Source: Geobacter sp. UBA6802
Lineage (GTDB): Bacteria; Desulfobacterota; Desulfuromonadia; Geobacterales; Pseudopelobacteraceae
Length of the DNA stretch: 8,950 nt
Direction of reading: 5' to 3'
NCBI GenBank assembly: GCA_002452325.1
Contig: DKFG01000120.1
Coordinates: forward strand, 8,349-17,298
Made by a program: the position numbers and the translations under genes. Below, piece after piece: positions 6,161 to 8,950 of this stretch. The notes under the pieces are model-generated. The model searched no databases. It was not told the DNA's origin and worked only from the letters and a program-made list of their open reading frames with translations. How positions within the stretch are numbered: position 1 is the first letter of the stretch; each line of letters begins with the position of its first letter.

Positions 6161-6321
6161 CAGTATCACCAGAGGGTGTTGACCGGAGTGTGGATACCTG
6201 TTGAAAACCTGATGACTGTGGAAAAACTGAAAACAACCATTAAATCATCAACAGGGTTAATACCCAAAAAGATCACGTAATAACAAAATGATACACGTTA
6301 TACACAGAATCAACAGGACCA

Positions 6322-6351
6322 TTAACATCATCAAAGAGATTTAGTTATAAA
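6322..6351 (+). promoter_or_regulatory. Candidate dnaN promoter
   Basis: A −35-like TTAACA (6322–6327, 5 of 6), an 18-base spacer, and a −10-like TATAAA (6346–6351, 5 of 6). Transcription would begin near 6358, about 43 bases before the dnaN ATG. It would serve dnaN–recF–gyrB separately from dnaA. It lies within the AT-rich part of the putative origin, so A/T composition could produce the match by chance. Confidence 0.45.
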
Positions 6352-6368
6352 TAATAAACTACATACTA
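6339..6368. other. AT-rich patch, possible DNA unwinding element
   Basis: Only 4 of these 30 bases are G or C, the most AT-rich stretch in the dnaA–dnaN gap, lying about 32 bases to the right of the TTATACACA box. Its position beside the DnaA boxes fits an unwinding element. It overlaps the −10 of the candidate dnaN promoter, so the two roles cannot be separated from sequence alone. Confidence 0.45.
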
Positions 6369-6400
6369 CTGCTGGTAACGTTCGGCAGAAGGAGGCTGAC

Positions 6401-7519
6401 ATGCATTTCAAAATAGAGCGTGATACCTTTTTAAAGGCACTGCAAAAGGTACAGGGAATCGTAGAAAAACGAACCTCTATGCCGATCCTCTCCAACATCC
6501 TGCTTGAAGCAGCCGGTGATGCCATTGAAGTAACTGCTACCGACCTTGAGGTAGGCCTGAAAGGCAGGTACAGTGCCAGGGTTGAACGTGATGGCAAGAT
6601 CACGGTAGGCGCCAAGAAACTCTATGAAATCGTCAAGGAGCTCCCCAATGAGGAGATTGCTTTTACGGCAAAGGATAATGACTGGGTTGAAATTATCTGC
6701 GGTAAGGTCAGGTTCAACATTGTCGGGTTACCCTCAGATGAATTTCCTGCGGTTGCCACAGTCAAAGATGAGCAGCTGTTAGAACTGGAAGCTGCACTTT
6801 TGCGCAGAATGATTGAAAAAACCTCTTATGCCATCTGCAACGATGAGACCAAATATAACTTAAACGGTATCTTTACCCGCGTTGAGCAGACCGATAACGG
6901 GCAGGTACTCAAGATGGTGGCCACAGATGGACATCGTCTCTCGATTGCTGCAGGTACCTTTAGCGGACAGGCTAACCCGGAACTGCTCAAAGGGGTAATC
7001 CTGCCGAAAAAAGGTATCTACGAGATCAAAAAGATAACCGATGAAGGTGACGGCCTGCTGCAGTTCGGTTTCATCAACGCAAGCGCAGTTATCAGAAAAG
7101 GGGATACAACCCTGGTCATGCGTCTGGTGGATGGTGAATTCCCCGATTACACACGGGTTATTCCGGCAGCCAATGACCAGATTGTCAAGGCCAACCGCGA
7201 AGCGCTGATCCACGCGGTGCGGCGTATGGCCATCCTCTCCAGTGAGAAGTTCAAAGGGATTATGCTGGAGATCGAAAACAACGGCATCAAGATATCATCC
7301 AGTAACCCCGAACTGGGCGACGCCATGGAAGAGTTGGACGTGATCTTTGCTGGTGAGCCGTTTTCGGTACGGTTCAATGCACGTTATCTGCTGGATGTGC
7401 TGATGGTCTGCGAAAGCGAACGGGTACTGATGAAGTTCCGTAATGAGCTCTCCCCATCAATCGTAACTCCGGATTCAGATGATGATCTGCTGGCCGTGAT
7501 CATGCCGATGAGACTCTAG
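6401..7519 (+). CDS. dnaN: DNA polymerase III beta subunit (sliding clamp)
   Basis: Forms the dimeric ring that tethers DNA polymerase III and many repair proteins to DNA. It is 372 residues long, usual for the family (about 365–380). Seen: the N-terminal MHFKIERDTFLKAL and SMPILSNILLEA (26–37), TATDLEVGL (45–53), the conserved DGHRLS block in the middle domain, LVDGEFPDYTRVIP before the third domain, SSNPELGDAMEEL late in the protein, and the canonical C-terminal MPMRL that closes the hydrophobic partner-binding pocket. The ATG at 6401 is fixed by an excellent Shine-Dalgarno, AAGGAGG at 6389–6395, five bases upstream. It follows dnaA across the putative oriC and precedes recF by only 6 bases, so dnaN, recF and gyrB are likely cotranscribed. 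Confidence 0.99.
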   Translation: MHFKIERDTFLKALQKVQGIVEKRTSMPILSNILLEAAGDAIEVTATDLEVGLKGRYSARVERDGKITVGAKKLYEIVKELPNEEIAFTAKDNDWVEIICGKVRFNIVGLPSDEFPAVATVKDEQLLELEAALLRRMIEKTSYAICNDETKYNLNGIFTRVEQTDNGQVLKMVATDGHRLSIAAGTFSGQANPELLKGVILPKKGIYEIKKITDEGDGLLQFGFINASAVIRKGDTTLVMRLVDGEFPDYTRVIPAANDQIVKANREALIHAVRRMAILSSEKFKGIMLEIENNGIKISSSNPELGDAMEELDVIFAGEPFSVRFNARYLLDVLMVCESERVLMKFRNELSPSIVTPDSDDDLLAVIMPMRL

Positions 7520-7525
7520 TGCCGC

Positions 7526-8620
7526 GTGTATCTGAAGCAGCTTCAGCTTGAGCAGTTCCGTAATCTGAGCTCGGCATGGCTGGAACCGGCCAGGTACCTG
7601 ACGATCCTGCATGGCTGCAACGGTCAGGGAAAAACCAATCTGCTTGAGGCGGTCTACATGCTTGGCAGTGGCCGGGCCTTCAGAACCACCAGGGTGCCGG
7701 ACCTGATTCAGCATGGCAGCGCTGCCGCTGCCGTAACCGGCCAGGTGCAGTCGGCAGGCGTGGAAAACAGACTGTTGCTTGTGCTGGAAGGCAGTACCAG
7801 ACGAATCAGTATTGATGCCAAAGCAGTTCACCGTGCAGCTGATCTGCATGGAAAACTGGCTGCTGTCATCTTTACCCCGGATGACACCGCCATGATCAAG
7901 CTGGGGCCTGAAACCAGACGGCGCTACCTTGATCGAAGCCTGTACAGCGCAAATGTCGGTTTTCTGCAGGATTATCACGGGTACTACCGTACCTTGAAAC
8001 AACGTAATGCCGTGCTTAAAAACAACCAGCAGCACGAACTGTTGCTCTGGACCGAACAACTGGCAGCGGCAGGCATCAGGCTGATGCAGCATCGCAGTCG
8101 CTACCTGTCGGAACTTCAGCACCTGCTGCAGCATCAATACACACGGATAGCAGGTACCAGTGAAACCGTGGCCCTGCAGTACAAGCCTGATGTTGCAATA
8201 ACCTCGGCAGACGACCTGTTGGAAACCATGCTGGCTCATCAAGAACAGGACCTGCGCTACAAGACCACCGGCAGGGGGCCCCATCGGGACGACCTGCTGT
8301 TTCTGATCAATGATCGTCCATTAAAAGGTTTTGGCTCACAGGGTCAACAACGCAGTTTTGTACTGGCACTGAAACTGGCAGAACTGGATCACCTGCAGCA
8401 GGCTTTTGGCGAAGAACCGGTACTGCTGTTGGATGACATCGCCTCAGAACTGGATCGTCAGCGGATCAGCAACCTCCTGACCTACCTGCGACAACGGCAG
8501 GTGCAGGTACTCATCACCACAACCGATGTAACCCCCTTCCGACACCTGCTGCAGCATGACAGCAGGCTGTACCGGGTAGACGGGGGCAACCTGACGTATG
8601 AAGGAAACGGCCTATCATGA
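7526..8620 (+). CDS. recF: RecF, DNA gap-repair ATPase
   Basis: SMC-like ABC ATPase that, with RecO and RecR, helps load RecA at single-strand gaps and stalled forks. It is 364 residues long, normal for the family. Seen: MYLKQLQLEQFRNL at the start, Walker A GCNGQGKTN (30–38), ALKNNQQ-type helical middle region, the family motif GRGPHRDDL (249–257), the ABC signature FGSQGQQRSFVLALKLAE (269–286), and Walker B with D-loop PVLLLDDIASELD (298–310). The start is GTG 7526, six bases after the dnaN stop and with no strong Shine-Dalgarno, which suggests translational coupling to dnaN. The stop overlaps the gyrB start as ATGA (8617–8620). The middle region is rich in Gln, His and Leu (about 165–205), as expected for its helical arm. 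Confidence 0.98.
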   Translation: MYLKQLQLEQFRNLSSAWLEPARYLTILHGCNGQGKTNLLEAVYMLGSGRAFRTTRVPDLIQHGSAAAAVTGQVQSAGVENRLLLVLEGSTRRISIDAKAVHRAADLHGKLAAVIFTPDDTAMIKLGPETRRRYLDRSLYSANVGFLQDYHGYYRTLKQRNAVLKNNQQHELLLWTEQLAAAGIRLMQHRSRYLSELQHLLQHQYTRIAGTSETVALQYKPDVAITSADDLLETMLAHQEQDLRYKTTGRGPHRDDLLFLINDRPLKGFGSQGQQRSFVLALKLAELDHLQQAFGEEPVLLLDDIASELDRQRISNLLTYLRQRQVQVLITTTDVTPFRHLLQHDSRLYRVDGGNLTYEGNGLS

Positions 8621-8950
8621 GTGAGCTTGAACAAAACGGAACAGCAGAATACGGCGCAGAAAGCATCAAAGTACTTGAAGGGCTCTCCGCAGTCCGCAAA
8701 CGTCCGGCCATGTACATCGGTTCCACGGCATCACCGGGTTTGCATCACCTGGTCTATGAGATTGTGGACAACTCCATTGACGAGGCCCTTGCTGGTTACT
8801 GTAACGAGGTTACGGTTACCATCAACACTGACGGCTCAGTTACGGTGGTGGATAATGGCCGGGGCATCCCTACCGATATGCACGCAGCAGAAGGCCGCTC
8901 TGCCGCTGAGGTTGTATTGACCGTACTGCATGCCGGCGGCAAGTTCGACA
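8617..8950 (+). CDS. gyrB: DNA gyrase subunit B, 5' part
   Basis: ATPase subunit of the A2B2 gyrase that introduces negative supercoils. The first 111 residues are visible and the gene runs off the right edge; the family is about 640–810 residues. I translated this frame by hand. Seen: SIKVLEGLSAVRKRPAMYIG (16–35), the GHKL ATP-binding helix with EIVDNSIDEALAG (48–60; Asn52 corresponds to Asn46 of E. coli), VVDNGRGIP (77–85, with Asp79 at the nucleotide-base position) and the start of the ATP lid LHAGGKFD (104–111). The ATG at 8617 overlaps the recF stop as ATGA, and an AAGGAA stretch lies about ten bases upstream. Residues 1–15 are variable in the family. The first visible part resembles GyrB more than ParE because of the dnaN–recF–gyrB context. 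Confidence 0.97.
   Translation, partial: MSELEQNGTAEYGAESIKVLEGLSAVRKRPAMYIGSTASPGLHHLVYEIVDNSIDEALAGYCNEVTVTINTDGSVTVVDNGRGIPTDMHAAEGRSAAEVVLTVLHAGGKFD

Larger units (their letters stand above)
6161..6400. other. Candidate oriC (dnaA–dnaN intergenic region)
   Basis: This 240-base gene-free segment holds several DnaA-box-like 9-mers. In reverse orientation: TGTGGATAC (6189–6197, one mismatch to the reversed consensus), TGTTGAAAA (6199–6207, two) and TGTGGAAAA (6217–6225, one). In forward orientation: TCATCAACA (6245–6253, two) and TTATACACA (6298–6306, a full match to TTATNCACA). The word ATCAACAGG is present twice (6247 and 6309). A strongly AT-rich patch follows. Left boxes point one way and right boxes the other. 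Box clusters plus an AT-rich region between dnaA and dnaN, next to parS and at the point where gene direction diverges, make this the likely origin. No experimental or skew data are available to me. Confidence 0.68.

Noticed and set aside
6254..6265. Small hairpin GGGT–TAAT–ACCC after dnaA, considered as a terminator
   Set aside because: Only four base pairs and followed by A's, not T's, on the plus strand; no T-run on the minus strand either.
6359..6370. CTA…CTACT repeats beside the AT-rich patch, considered as DnaA-trio elements
   Set aside because: The triplets are not in a continuous three-base register and do not directly follow a good DnaA box, so the match is too weak.
7475..8284. Long minus-strand open frame (269 codons) opposite recF and the dnaN end
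   Set aside because: It lies wholly antisense to clearly coding recF/dnaN, resembles no family I know, and is explained by codon bias leaving the opposite strand free of stops.

Overview
This window is the chromosome-origin neighbourhood of a Gram-negative bacterium. The gene order is mnmG–mnmE–yidC–yidD–rnpA–rpmH on the minus strand, diverging from dnaA–dnaN–recF–gyrB on the plus strand. The protein sequences (notably YidC, DnaN and MnmE) and the presence of a RecF–GyrB operon look like Desulfuromonadota, probably a Geobacter/Trichlorobacter relative. That placement is from memory of the families and was not tested by any search. Nothing indicates horizontal transfer: there are no mobile elements, tRNAs, rRNAs or CRISPR arrays, and coding density is high.

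Left arm (1–4419, minus strand, read right to left): rpmH (L34), rnpA (RNase P protein), yidD, yidC, mnmE and the 5' part of mnmG (its 3' end lies outside the window). Gaps are 13–17 bases, and yidD overlaps rnpA by 22 bases, so this is very likely one transcription unit driven by a promoter near 4493–4522. It joins ribosome/tRNA maturation (L34, RNase P, MnmE/MnmG wobble-uridine modification) with membrane-protein insertion (YidC/YidD). A near-perfect ParB-binding parS site fills the gap between mnmE and mnmG.

Centre (4420–4804): the divergent intergenic region. It holds the rpmH promoter and a leader hairpin. Closer to dnaA there is an AT-rich stretch with two facing DnaA-box-like 9-mers that overlap a candidate dnaA promoter. 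A second gene-free segment, 6161–6400 between dnaA and dnaN, carries several DnaA-box-like 9-mers followed by a very AT-rich patch, so it is the best candidate for oriC proper. Together the two segments could form a bipartite origin flanking dnaA.

Right arm (4805–8950, plus strand): dnaA (initiator), dnaN (sliding clamp), recF (gap-repair loader) and the 5' part of gyrB. dnaN and recF are 6 bases apart, and recF and gyrB share an ATGA stop/start overlap.

No convincing undescribed system is visible; this is a conserved housekeeping locus. The points worth a second look are the parS placement, the apparent lack of a jag/khpB gene between yidC and mnmE, the DnaA-box arrangement on both sides of dnaA, and the rpmH leader.
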